From the NCBI RefSeq assembly GCF_000243255.1, contig NZ_CM001436.1, forward strand, positions 2,334,020 to 2,398,019: DNA of 64,000 nt. The letters are read 5' to 3'. A program made the translations under genes and the position numbers. Positions 53,916 to 63,082 of the stretch are shown piece by piece. Each line of letters begins with the position of its first letter. Within the stretch, counting starts at the first letter, position 1. A model generated the notes under the pieces. That model had not been told where the DNA came from. It worked only from the letters and a program-made list of their open reading frames with translations, and ran no database searches. The DNA is from Methanoplanus limicola DSM 2279 (GTDB lineage: Archaea; Halobacteriota; Methanomicrobia; Methanomicrobiales; Methanomicrobiaceae).

Positions 53916-54321
53916 TCATATAAATGGATTATAAATTTCAAGTCCATGAATATTATTAAAATCACCTTCATTTCTGGTGATGAGATTTAAGTCATAATTT
54001 ATAGCTGTTGCTGCAATAACGGCATCAGGCAGTTTAATTTTGTATTTTCTTCTTAAGTCAATTGTAATCTCAGAAATTTCTTTATTTAAGGAAAATATTC
54101 TGGAATAACTCATGAATTCAACAGCTTTCCTGTAACCTGTTTCTGTATGGCCGGACCACCCCAGAAACTCAATATTTGTGATTATTGAAGTATTAAACAA
54201 ATTTTTCAGGATTTTTTCAGGATTTTTTCAGGATTTTTTCAACATTAAATAGAGATTCTGAAGGTATCCGGTCTGCAAAATAATATATTAAGATGTTTGT
54301 ATCAAAGAGATATTTTAGCAT
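53916..54321 (-). pseudogene. PIN-domain (VapC-like) toxin broken by 11-bp repeat expansion
   Basis: The gene begins at 54321 with MLKYLFDTNILIYYFADR (PIN Asp in FDTN). After VEKILKKS it runs into a TGA within three 11-bp repeats (54207-54239). The rest, NTSIITNIEFLGWSG to LPDAVIAATAINYDLNLITR and the acidic NEGDFNN, is open in another frame to 53916. With a single repeat unit the frame reads VEKILKNLFNTSII and the whole PIN protein (about 128 residues) is restored. The antitoxin gene overlaps its start by seven bases. Confidence 0.85.
54207..54239. repeat. 11-bp tandem repeat, three units, inside the PIN gene
   Basis: CAGGATTTTTT three times on the plus strand. Two extra units (22 bp) shift the PIN reading frame; loss of two units would restore it. 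Confidence 0.9.
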
Positions 54322-54521
54322 TCTCTTACCCATTCATCCCGTAAATTCCGGATATCTTCATCCAGATCCAGATCAATGTTTTTGTAAATTCCTCTGAAAT
54401 CCTGCGGCCTGAATTCAATATCGTCCCTTATTTTCATCTCTTCTTCATCCCAGATCTCTATCGGGATAATAACTCCCGTTTTGTTTCCTTTTGAATCGTA
54501 AACATACTGAAGAGTTGCCAT
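54315..54521 (-). CDS. Antitoxin of the PIN toxin
   Basis: 68 residues: LQYVYDSKGNKTGVIIPIEI, then IRDDIEFRPQDFRGIYKNID, acidic throughout. The start resembles the VapB-type antitoxins with a DSKGN-x-TGVIIP strand found in archaea and cyanobacteria. Its stop overlaps the toxin ATG (ATGCTAA), the typical TA layout. Intact although the toxin frame is broken. Confidence 0.78.
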   Translation of the reverse strand: MATLQYVYDSKGNKTGVIIPIEIWDEEEMKIRDDIEFRPQDFRGIYKNIDLDLDEDIRNLRDEWVREC

Positions 54522-54690
54522 AATATCACATTCCGGCTAATATTTATTCTAAAGACAATTTATCTTTTATCTGATCATATGCTGTTTTTATCATAAATAA
54601 TGTTTTTTGATCCAATGACATTGAAAGGGACCGGACTTTTCCTGTGCCATCTCAGGACCTGCCAGACTTATACCTGAATCAGAAAACCGG
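54522..54690. other. Gap without a recognised gene
   Basis: Contains the promoter side of the antitoxin gene and no convincing frame. Confidence 0.4.
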
Positions 54691-54824
54691 AATACACAAA
54701 TTCCGGATATACATACATAGAAACGACCACAGTCTCACCTGCCGGATTTATACCCGATATTGTAAAAGATGCAGAGAGATTTTATGTAATTCCATACGGG
54801 GACGGCGGTAAGAGTTATTCATAA
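54691..54824 (+). pseudogene. Transglutaminase-like gene, copy 3 (3' fragment)
   Basis: Matches the last about 45 codons of the 53031 gene (IETTTVSPAGFIPDIVKDAE, then RFYVIPYGDGGKSYS-stop). It is followed by about 190 bp (ending near 55010) that match the region after copy 1, including TTGAGAATAACTATAAATAA and AAAGTAATATTGAGAGATTT words. Confidence 0.75.
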
Positions 54825-55033
54825 AAGTGAATGTCAGACTGTAAATGTAAATTCCTCATTACAATAATTCAGCCTGAAAGGAGAATTTGAGAATAACTAT
54901 AAATAAGACAGTATCACAGATACATCAGATACATTTTAACCGCAAAAACCCCTGACAAAGGGCGGGCAAAGTAATATTGAGAGATTTCGGGGATGTTGCC
55001 CGTATCTGATAAGAGATCTCAGGACTATAAAAT

Positions 55034-55852
55034 ATGAAAACAACGGTATATTACTTCACAGGAACCGGAAACAGCCTGTGGGTTTCAAAGGGCCTTGCAG
55101 AGAGGCTCTCGGAGAAGACAGGTATGAGCACTGATTTCTGCCGGGGCGAAACAGAGTTAATCCCAATAGCAAAAGTGATGAGAAACAAAAATCCGGTGAA
55201 ATGCCCAAAAGGTGCTGTGGGCATAGTCTGCCCGGTGTACCAGTGTGGAATTCCTCTCATAGTATCTGAATTCATAGAGAAAGCCGACTTTAAACTTCCG
55301 GATTATATCTTCATAATCCTGACATATGGGTCACATACTGCATCTGCTGAAGATATTGCATATGATCAGATGAAAGAGTCCGGAAGGGCACCGGATTATG
55401 TAAATAAGATTAAGATGGCAGATAATTACCTGCCGTTATTTACACCGCCTTCCGGCGAGAAACTTGATTCGCTCATGAAATCCGCTGAAGCTGAACTTGA
55501 AGCGGTTGCCGCAGATATTGCCGCAAGGAAGAAGAAAATCCCGAAGTCCGGAATTTTTGCAGACCTGATTACAAAATTCATGTACGGCGATCTCAGAAGA
55601 AAAGGGCATGCTAAGGACAAAAAATTTCATGCAGATGATTCATGCAATGGCTGCGGGACATGCGAAAAGGTCTGTCCGGTCGGAAATATCACAATAGAGA
55701 ACCAAAGACCAGCCTGGCACCATAACTGTGAGTTCTGCTTTGCCTGCCTGCACCTCTGCCCGAAGAAGGCCATACAATACAAAAATTCCACAAAGAAGAA
55801 GCCAAGATACAAAAATCCGGAGATAAAAATCAGCGAATTGATGAGACGTTGA
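55034..55852 (+). CDS. Flavodoxin-ferredoxin fusion (EFR1 family)
   Basis: 272 residues. Flavodoxin-like N-terminal domain: VYYFTGTGNSLWVSKGLAER (FMN phosphate loop TGTGNS), VGIVCPVYQCGIPLIVSEF, IILTYGSHTA. The C-terminal domain has two [4Fe-4S] motifs: CNGCGTCEKVCPVGNI and CEFCFACLHLCPKKAI. Electron carrier in the cytoplasm, typical of methanogens and clostridia (EFR1). The last codons are duplicated: ATGAGACGTTGATT occurs at 55841 and again at 56028 on either side of a repeat array. Confidence 0.92.
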   Translation: MKTTVYYFTGTGNSLWVSKGLAERLSEKTGMSTDFCRGETELIPIAKVMRNKNPVKCPKGAVGIVCPVYQCGIPLIVSEFIEKADFKLPDYIFIILTYGSHTASAEDIAYDQMKESGRAPDYVNKIKMADNYLPLFTPPSGEKLDSLMKSAEAELEAVAADIAARKKKIPKSGIFADLITKFMYGDLRRKGHAKDKKFHADDSCNGCGTCEKVCPVGNITIENQRPAWHHNCEFCFACLHLCPKKAIQYKNSTKKKPRYKNPEIKISELMRR

Positions 55853-55860
55853 TTGAATGC

Positions 55861-56027
55861 CGGAATAGTCAGCGAAGTCAGATAATTAATGATACATATT
55901 CTGTTTTCGATGACCTCAAGTTATTTTGTCGGAATAGTCAGCGAAGTCAGATAATTAATGATACATATCCTGTTTTCGATGACCTCAAGTTATTTTGTCG
56001 GAATAGTCAGCGAAGTCAGATAATTAA
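55861..56027. repeat. 69-bp tandem repeat, 2.4 units
   Basis: Units start at 55861, 55930 and 55999 (CGGAATAGTCAGCGAAGTCA), identical apart from one or two bases. Bounded by the 14-bp direct repeat ATGAGACGTTGATT. A frame through it is only the repeat translated and is not a gene. Confidence 0.9.
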
Positions 56028-56189
56028 ATGAGACGTTGATTACCTTTTATAGGAGGCATCAGCGAAGTGAACGGGCAGATCTCTGCAAATATTACGGGAT
56101 GAAACGGGTAAATGGCCCCGGATATTATCGGACCGCAAAAAAGAGAAAGATAAAGTCTGAAAATAAAAAAAAGACGGAGGTGAACTGAG

Positions 56190-56540
56190 TTATTTCTCCC
56201 ACTTATCCCTGCTGCTTACCGGACGTTCAAGTATCTCATATCCGGACTCAAATTCACGCTCGACATCTCCGAGATACTGATCAACCCTCTGGCGTCTCTC
56301 TGCCCACTCGTTCACTGAGGAGTGTTCGATCATGTCAATCTCGACACATGCCTGGCTTTTCAGACTTTCAAGATTAACAAACCATGACTCAAGCTCTTTG
56401 CATACATCTTCAGAGACATCTTTCATTCTCGTTTTGATGTCCTTTTCCATACCGTTAACATCTTTAACACGTGCGATTGCCTGATCAAGGAATTGTCGCT
56501 GAGATTCACTTAATTTATGTCCCTTATCTGTTTCTGCCAT
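56190..56540 (-). CDS. Hypothetical coiled-coil protein, 116 aa
   Basis: Soluble and strongly helical: LSESQRQFLDQAIARVKDVN, KDIKTRMKDVSEDVCKELES, VNEWAERRQRVDQYLGDVER. Charge pattern of a long coiled coil. No known family. Convergent-divergent neighbours are the EFR1 gene and the helicase. Confidence 0.7.
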   Translation of the reverse strand: MAETDKGHKLSESQRQFLDQAIARVKDVNGMEKDIKTRMKDVSEDVCKELESWFVNLESLKSQACVEIDMIEHSSVNEWAERRQRVDQYLGDVEREFESGYEILERPVSSRDKWEK

Positions 56541-56687
56541 GATAAATACCCCCTATCCGGGATTGCGGGATATTGTCTTTAATAATATATACTTCTTTTC
56601 ATGCCGGAGATTTGTGTGATATCCGGAATTTATCACCAAATTCATTTCAAAAATATTATTTGATTTTAATTTATAGAGTAATACAAT

Positions 56688-59600
56688 ATGCAGCTCTCAA
56701 ATGGAATCTATGAACAAGTAATTAATGAGTATATCTCCGGCAAACTAAAATTACTTGATGAATCATGGAAGCCAGAGAAAGATAAGATTGACATCGAAGA
56801 TTCAAAGGCAATTCTTGCGAATTATCTATCATTAATAATCAGAAGAGCACTTGGCCATATTAAAGAAAAAAACCGGAGTATTGAAGATCAGATCGCCGCA
56901 TGCAACCACATAATACATTACCTCTCCGAAATTTCCGGTGAGGGATCTATAAATGAATGCCATATTGGAGAAGAAGCTGAGATACTCCTCTCCTTATATG
57001 ACAAAGTAAATTTTCCGGAGATTACATCCAGATCAATTATCCGGCCGGAGACCTCAATTGCCCAGAGCAGCCTTTTTACAGGTGCTGCGATAGAGCCGAG
57101 TATGGCAGGAGAACTAAAAAAAGAGATCCTCTCATCTGACAGAATTGAGATTCTGGTCTCTTTTATTAAATGGGGTGGCATCCGTATAATTGCAGATGAA
57201 TTGCAGGAATTTTCAAATTCCGGCAAAAAAATCCGGATAATTACCACTTCGTACATGGGTGCAACAGATTACAAGGCGGTTGAATTTTTAGAAGGTCTTG
57301 CAAACTGTGAGGTCAAAATCTCATATGATACAAAAAGAACAAGACTGCATGCAAAATCATATACTTTTTACAGGGACAATGGTTTTTCAACAAGCTATAT
57401 CGGTTCATCCAATCTCTCAAACCCGGCAATTACAAGCGGACTTGAATGGAATGTGAAGATTACAGAGAAAGATAATTTTGACCTTTTAGAGAAAGTTAAG
57501 GCAACTTTTGAGACATATTGGAATGACTCTGAGTTTATAACTTTCAGGCCGGAAGATTCTGTCATCTTAAAAGAAGCCCTAAAACTTGAGAAGGGTGAAA
57601 TTCCGGGTGACAAAACTCTCTGTGCCTTTGAGATTAAACCTTATTATTACCAGAAGGAGATCTTAGAGAAGCTTAAATCCGAAAGAGAAATTCACAAAAG
57701 TTTCAAAAACCTCATCGTTGCAGCAACAGGTACAGGAAAGACGGTCATATCTGCTTTTGACTATAAGGATTTTTATAAATCGAAGTTCAACACCGGGAAT
57801 TACCCCAAACTCTTATTTGTTGCACACAGAGAAGAGATACTTAAACAGAGCCTTTACACATTCAGGGGGATTTTAAGGGATCAGAATTTCGGAAATCTTC
57901 TTGTAGGCAGCCATGAGCCGGACTCACTGGATCATCTGTTCATTTCTGTTCAGAGTTTTAACAGCCGGAATTTATGGGAATATACGAAGCCGGATTATTA
58001 TGATATGATCATTGTTGATGAGTTTCATCATGCCGCTGCACCGTCATACAATAAACTGCTCTCATACTATAATCCTAAAATTCTGGTAGGCCTTACGGCA
58101 ACTCCTGAGAGAATGGATAACTTAGATATTCTGGAGTATTTTGACGGGAAGATTGCTGCCGAAATAAGACTTGCTGAAGCAATCGACAGAAAATTACTCT
58201 CTCCCTTCCACTATTTCGGAGTGACAGATATTGTCGATCCCGATTCTGTTAAATGGAGTCGTGGAGGTTATGACAGAAATGAGCTCTCAAAGGTTTATAC
58301 AGGAAATACAGAGAGGGCGTATCATATTGCAGATTCTATTCAAAAATATGTTACCGAGATTTCCGGTGTTGCCGGACTTGGATTTTGTGTGAGTATTGAG
58401 CATGCAATATTCATGGCTGAGACATTTAATAAGCTGGGGATTAGATCAGCAGCCCTTCATTCAAAGAGCAGCAGGGAAGAGAGAGATTTAATTCAGGGAA
58501 AGCTTACAAAAAGAGAGATAAACTTCATCTTTGTCATTGATCTCTATAATGAGGGTGTTGATATCCCTGAAATTGATACCGTCCTCTTTTTACGGCCGAC
58601 TGAGAGTATTACAGTATTTCTTCAGCAGCTTGGAAGGGGGCTCAGGCTGCATGAGGATAAGGAGTGTTTAACAGTGCTTGATTTTGTTGGCCGGCAGAAT
58701 GAGCACTATCGGTTTGGGGATAAACTTTCATCAATTCTTGAAGTGTCAGCTTGTTCTGTAATGAATCAAATCAAGACCGGAAATTTCATGCTTCCGAGAG
58801 GTTGCCATATACATCTTGAAAAAGTTGCAATGGATAAGATACTTGAAAATATAAGAGCCAATCTCAATAATAAGAGAAATCTGACAAACCTTATTAGAAA
58901 TTTTGAATCTGATTCAGGACTGACGCTTAATCTTAAAAATTTCCTTGATTATCATGCCATAAATCCGGCGGATCTCTATTCAGCCGCCACTTTTACTGAA
59001 CTATGCAAAAATGCCGGATTTTTAACCCATTGTGCCATTACTAAAGATGACGAATTTACAGTGCATAATAAACTCCTGAAAGATGCTGTTTACAGGTTGA
59101 TAACCGTTAATTCAGTCAGTTTAATTGGAGAGATCATCAGGCTTCTCAAAAATCCGGATGAGCTGCCTGAATTTACCAGGTCCTCCTATGGCAGGAAAGT
59201 CATCTCAGTTCTTTATTATTCGGCATATAATGCTCCGGTCTTGGATGAACCTGATTCTGAGAGAATCTTTTCCGGAATTTTTGATAATGAATGGATTAGA
59301 GATGAAATTATCAGTGCCCTTGAATATGTTACAGGAAAGATAAATTTCATAGAAAAACCGCTTGATTTGGGATTTAATACCCCACTTAAGCTTCACTGCA
59401 CATATTCAAGGGATCAGATTTTCGCCGGACTTGGATATTATACTCCAAATGAAAAACCACCCAGAGGATCACGTGAGGGCGTTGTGCATTTCAGGGAGAA
59501 AAATCTGGATGTATTCTTTATAACTCTCAATAAGACTGAGAAATATTTCTCTCCATCGACCATGTATGAAGATTATGCTGTTAATGAGAGGCTCTTTCAC

Positions 59601-59852
59601 TGGCAGTCCCAGAGCACGACTTCAGAGAATTCCAAAACCGGAAAGAGATACATGAACCAAAAAGAAAATTCCGGCAAGGTCCTCCTTTTCGCAAGGGAGT
59701 CCAAAAAAATTCAGGGCAGAACAAGACCATACCTATGCCTTGGAACGGCAGAATATGTAAGTCACACCGGCAGCCGGCCAATGAATATAATCTGGAGACT
59801 TGATGAGGAGATGCCGGCAGGATTTTTAAAGGTTGCCATGAAGATGACGTGA
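56688..59852 (+). CDS. PLD-nuclease/SF2 helicase with DUF3427
   Basis: 1054 residues. N-terminal about 120 residues are helical. Phospholipase D-like domain at about 125-265: HAKSYTFYRDNGFSTSYIGS with SNLS (HxK at 221-223; N in SSN). SF2 helicase: Walker A VAATGTGKTVI (about 344-354), DExH box IIVDEFHHAAAPSY, VGLTATPERMD, VIDLYNEGVDIPEID and QQLGRGLRL. C-terminal DUF3427. Such PLD-helicase proteins are anti-phage nuclease-helicases. Stand-alone here, intact, followed by a gap of about 560 bp. Confidence 0.92.
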   Translation: MQLSNGIYEQVINEYISGKLKLLDESWKPEKDKIDIEDSKAILANYLSLIIRRALGHIKEKNRSIEDQIAACNHIIHYLSEISGEGSINECHIGEEAEILLSLYDKVNFPEITSRSIIRPETSIAQSSLFTGAAIEPSMAGELKKEILSSDRIEILVSFIKWGGIRIIADELQEFSNSGKKIRIITTSYMGATDYKAVEFLEGLANCEVKISYDTKRTRLHAKSYTFYRDNGFSTSYIGSSNLSNPAITSGLEWNVKITEKDNFDLLEKVKATFETYWNDSEFITFRPEDSVILKEALKLEKGEIPGDKTLCAFEIKPYYYQKEILEKLKSEREIHKSFKNLIVAATGTGKTVISAFDYKDFYKSKFNTGNYPKLLFVAHREEILKQSLYTFRGILRDQNFGNLLVGSHEPDSLDHLFISVQSFNSRNLWEYTKPDYYDMIIVDEFHHAAAPSYNKLLSYYNPKILVGLTATPERMDNLDILEYFDGKIAAEIRLAEAIDRKLLSPFHYFGVTDIVDPDSVKWSRGGYDRNELSKVYTGNTERAYHIADSIQKYVTEISGVAGLGFCVSIEHAIFMAETFNKLGIRSAALHSKSSREERDLIQGKLTKREINFIFVIDLYNEGVDIPEIDTVLFLRPTESITVFLQQLGRGLRLHEDKECLTVLDFVGRQNEHYRFGDKLSSILEVSACSVMNQIKTGNFMLPRGCHIHLEKVAMDKILENIRANLNNKRNLTNLIRNFESDSGLTLNLKNFLDYHAINPADLYSAATFTELCKNAGFLTHCAITKDDEFTVHNKLLKDAVYRLITVNSVSLIGEIIRLLKNPDELPEFTRSSYGRKVISVLYYSAYNAPVLDEPDSERIFSGIFDNEWIRDEIISALEYVTGKINFIEKPLDLGFNTPLKLHCTYSRDQIFAGLGYYTPNEKPPRGSREGVVHFREKNLDVFFITLNKTEKYFSPSTMYEDYAVNERLFHWQSQSTTSENSKTGKRYMNQKENSGKVLLFARESKKIQGRTRPYLCLGTAEYVSHTGSRPMNIIWRLDEEMPAGFLKVAMKMT

Positions 59853-60415
59853 GAATAAATACCTATATTCTTCTAAATTCATAACGAGAATGAGCGTTTT
59901 CAGAAAACTGACAATATATCAGCCTAGTTGCAATTTAACGAATAGTACGCCAAATTATTCTCATAAATATATGCCACTGGGAATGCAGATTAAAGGGAAT
60001 AAAAGTTTGAATGACGTTAGATGCCCCAACCTTTCATCAAAAATTAGGGAGTTTTGAGAACATAAGATAATGTTATGATGATTAAATCAATATCCTATCA
60101 ATCAACATTATAATCTCTAATTAATTTCTATTTTTGCATTATTCCTATCATTTTAGGGATAAATATATAGCAATTGAATTCTGATCTATAAGATGTTCAG
60201 ATCATTTTAAATTACAATTAGGAAAAAATCCAGCAAAAAATATCAGAAAATTAGACTTGAGATACTAAAATAACTAACCCACATAACTGCATATATCTGC
60301 AATTATATAATACCACCAATCACGAGATTGAAACTTAATACAGACTTACATCAAATACAACAAATTGTGATTAAAACAAGGGGATTACAATGATCTGGGG
60401 AGATGAAATAAATTC
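59853..60415. other. 563-bp gene-free, A+T-rich stretch
   Basis: No credible frame, repeat array, tRNA or CRISPR unit. A GATTGAAAC word near 60328 is single. A TATA-like region before 60391 may be the promoter for the WYL gene. The short frame from the ATG at 60391 ends after 16 codons. Confidence 0.4.
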
Positions 60416-60709
60416 ATGCATTCAAAAATATGTGACGCAATAAAAACCAAAAATCAGATAAAAATTATTTATGATGGACAAACAAGGATTATTAATCCAC
60501 ATTTAATTGGAATACATCATAAATCTGGAAAAAAGACATTAAGAGCATATCAAGTTGGTGGACACAGCAATTCAGGAAAAATACCAGACTGGAGAATGTA
60601 TTCTATTGACAAAATCAGCAGTGTTTCTCATTTAGATAATTCTTTTGAAATTAATCAAGGTTATAATCCAAATGACAGTCATATGTCATCAATCATATGT
60701 AGAGTATAG
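60416..60709 (+). CDS. Small WYL-domain protein, 97 aa
   Basis: A lone WYL domain without the usual HTH: KNQIKIIYDGQTRIINPHLI, GIHHKSGKKTLRAYQVGGHS, GKIPDWRMYSIDKISSVSHL. WYL domains sense nucleic-acid or nucleotide ligands and control or complete many defence systems. Located 32 bp upstream of the OLD gene, same strand, so probably the first gene of a three-gene operon. Start at 60416 with an A/G-rich ribosome region. Confidence 0.75.
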   Translation: MHSKICDAIKTKNQIKIIYDGQTRIINPHLIGIHHKSGKKTLRAYQVGGHSNSGKIPDWRMYSIDKISSVSHLDNSFEINQGYNPNDSHMSSIICRV

Positions 60710-60741
60710 TTAACCAGACAATACTTATTCAAACCATTTTT

Positions 60742-62652
60742 ATGAAGATCAAATCAATTTCCGTTTGCAATTATAAATGTCATCGCATAATAGAAAATCT
60801 ACCATTTCATGAATTTACAACATTAATAGGTGAGAATGATTCAGGAAAAACTGCAATCATTGATTTCCTGGAAATAATGCTTACAAACGCAATTCCAAAA
60901 TTTGAGGACTATTATAGATATCTTGCTCTAGATCCACAAAGTGGACATGATCATGAAGTTACAGCGGAAGACATTTCAGGTGAGGTCATCTTCATCGTTG
61001 ATGAAGATGAAATTATGGACATTCCAGATTATCTAGATGAAAACGGCTGTTTCAGGCTGAAAAAAGAATTTACTTCTGAAGATAATCATACATATCTATA
61101 CACTCAGAGATATTCAGATGAACGGTTTTACAATTACAAAAAGATGAATGCCAATGATCTTGGGGTTTTTGTTGAAGAGTTAAGATTATCTCCAAAAGAA
61201 GGAACCAAGTTTAACAATCAGGATGAGAGAAAAACCGCAGTAAAAGATTACATTCAAATCAAGTCCCAAGAAATTCCTTCTAGCTTGGATTGGCATGAAA
61301 TAAATTTCAAGGATATTCAAAATTTCCTTCCAAAGCTTATTCGCTATAATGTAGATGATTACAACAATCCCGAAAATCTTATCTTCAAAGTGCTGAAAGA
61401 ATCCTTTGAGGATGAACTTTATTGTAAAGACCAAAATGGAATTAAAAAGCTGAGAGATCAAAAAATTCAGGATGCAATGGATCGTGCAAAAGAGAGGTTA
61501 AACGAAGAGTCCGGGCAATTCCTAAAACATCTCCAGAAATTTAATCGGAGGATCGATTCAATCAGCATTGAGCCTGAGATTGATCTTACTTCCGGTCTGA
61601 AACAGACTCCTGTAAAAATCAAAGAAAAATACGAACCTTATCAATATCTGAATAACAAAGGTTACGGAACTAAAAGAAGGATGTATCTTGCAATATTTGA
61701 ATGGAATAAGGAAGTTCTCTCAGGGATTGATCAGGATTATGCAATACGGTGTTATGATGAACCCGACAATAATCTACATATTGAAGCTCAGAGAAGCTTA
61801 TTCAGGACCCTTAGATCAGTAGTTGATGATTCCAAAGGGAAAAATCAGGTAATCCTATGTACCCATTCACTCTTTATGATAGATTCTGTATCCTCTTCCT
61901 CAATAAACCTACTGAGGAATTGCCATGGAAGTACTGAAATAGATTATTTAAAATCAGATGATGACCCTACAATTCAGGAGTTTATTTCTCTGATGTGTAG
62001 GGAAATGGGACTTTCAAATAGCCATCTCTTCTTTGAGAAGTGCTTCATTATTATTGAAGGACCTACTGAATCAAATTTTATTCCTCAGGCATACAGAAAA
62101 CTATATAATTCTTCTATGGCAGAAGATGGAATTACACTTATTGAACTTGGTGGAAACGGAGCCGCTCTGAATTTCTTAAAACTTCTAATGAAAAATAAGA
62201 GTGACCTAATAATCCTATTCCTTGACAACGATACTAAAAGAATCAGAAGGGAGAAATTGCTCACTGATGATATGATTTCTTCTTCAGGAATGACAGAAAG
62301 CGATTACAGGATGTCTGTCGATAATTTTTTTAAGGAGAGGTTAATTTATATTGGAGAGAAGGAATTTGAGGATACATTTTCCAATGAAGTAATATTAAGC
62401 GTTTTAAACAGATATAGGCCAAAAAAGGATGAAAAATTGTGGATTGATGAAGATATACGGAAGATGCGAGAGAAGAACAAATTTTCAGATGAAATAATTT
62501 CATGTGTAGCAAAAGAATGTAAACCAAACTATCTTAATAAACCTGAACTTGGAACTTTTCTTGCTTCTTTAATTGAAAAGGAAGATATTCCACAGACTGT
62601 AAAAGATCTTTTTAGTAAAGCCAGAGATATTTCAGGTGTAGAATTTTTGTAG
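60742..62652 (+). CDS. OLD-family ATPase/TOPRIM nuclease
   Basis: 636 residues. SMC-like ATPase with Walker A LIGENDSGKTAII (GENDSGKT at 30-37), a long central helical insertion, and Walker B/D-loop YDEPDNNLHIEAQ (about 339), then VILCTHSLFMID. C-terminal TOPRIM with IIIEGPTESNFI (E about 437), LGGNGAALN and ILFLDND (about 492). Same architecture as GajA and Class 1 OLD nucleases, but no UvrD-like GajB is nearby; instead a WYL protein precedes and a 106-residue unknown follows. Unlike its neighbours it is poor in TCCGGA words, suggesting recent acquisition. Confidence 0.9.
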   Translation: MKIKSISVCNYKCHRIIENLPFHEFTTLIGENDSGKTAIIDFLEIMLTNAIPKFEDYYRYLALDPQSGHDHEVTAEDISGEVIFIVDEDEIMDIPDYLDENGCFRLKKEFTSEDNHTYLYTQRYSDERFYNYKKMNANDLGVFVEELRLSPKEGTKFNNQDERKTAVKDYIQIKSQEIPSSLDWHEINFKDIQNFLPKLIRYNVDDYNNPENLIFKVLKESFEDELYCKDQNGIKKLRDQKIQDAMDRAKERLNEESGQFLKHLQKFNRRIDSISIEPEIDLTSGLKQTPVKIKEKYEPYQYLNNKGYGTKRRMYLAIFEWNKEVLSGIDQDYAIRCYDEPDNNLHIEAQRSLFRTLRSVVDDSKGKNQVILCTHSLFMIDSVSSSSINLLRNCHGSTEIDYLKSDDDPTIQEFISLMCREMGLSNSHLFFEKCFIIIEGPTESNFIPQAYRKLYNSSMAEDGITLIELGGNGAALNFLKLLMKNKSDLIILFLDNDTKRIRREKLLTDDMISSSGMTESDYRMSVDNFFKERLIYIGEKEFEDTFSNEVILSVLNRYRPKKDEKLWIDEDIRKMREKNKFSDEIISCVAKECKPNYLNKPELGTFLASLIEKEDIPQTVKDLFSKARDISGVEFL

Positions 62653-62658
62653 AAAATT

Positions 62659-62979
62659 ATGGATGTAACAGGCTGTTCAAATGGTTCTCCTGACATCAAA
62701 ACTGGTTCAGGATATGGAATCAGAATCAAATCAAAGGATCGTGATCTATTTTTCCAGAAAGAATGGAACTCTGTTGAGGTTATAATCGATAGTGAAAAGT
62801 TTATTGAAGTTTCGATCTCAAAATCTTTTTGGAATACTTGTATTGAACTAAAAAGTAAGGAGATCGGCAGGTGGATGCTTGATAATAATCATGCACCATG
62901 GCCGAAATATAAGACTCCTAAATTTAAGCTGGAGCCTTCAGAAAACCGAAGATTTATACTTACAAATAATCAGAAATAG
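62659..62979 (+). CDS. Hypothetical protein downstream of the OLD gene, 106 aa
   Basis: MDVTGCSNGSPDIKTGSGYG opens a mixed alpha/beta protein: GIRIKSKDRDLFFQKEWNSV, ISKSFWNTCIELKSKEIGRW, MLDNNHAPWPK, EPSENRRFIL. No family recognised. Six bases after the OLD stop, so almost certainly co-transcribed. Could bind nucleic acid (basic, aromatic) or be the partner of the OLD ATPase. Confidence 0.7.
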   Translation: MDVTGCSNGSPDIKTGSGYGIRIKSKDRDLFFQKEWNSVEVIIDSEKFIEVSISKSFWNTCIELKSKEIGRWMLDNNHAPWPKYKTPKFKLEPSENRRFILTNNQK

Positions 62980-63082
62980 ATTTTAAACTATGAAATTTAA
63001 TGATGTGTGTATTATTATGGCAAAGTCATAATTACAAATATTATTTATTACATCGAGAATATCCGCAAGAGAGAGATCGACC

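Noticed and set aside
55849-56031. 60-codon frame after the EFR1 gene
   Set aside because: It is the 69-bp repeat translated, with repeated CRNSQRSQI units.
60300-60345. GATTGAAAC word like the end of a CRISPR repeat
   Set aside because: Single occurrence; no second unit within several hundred bases.
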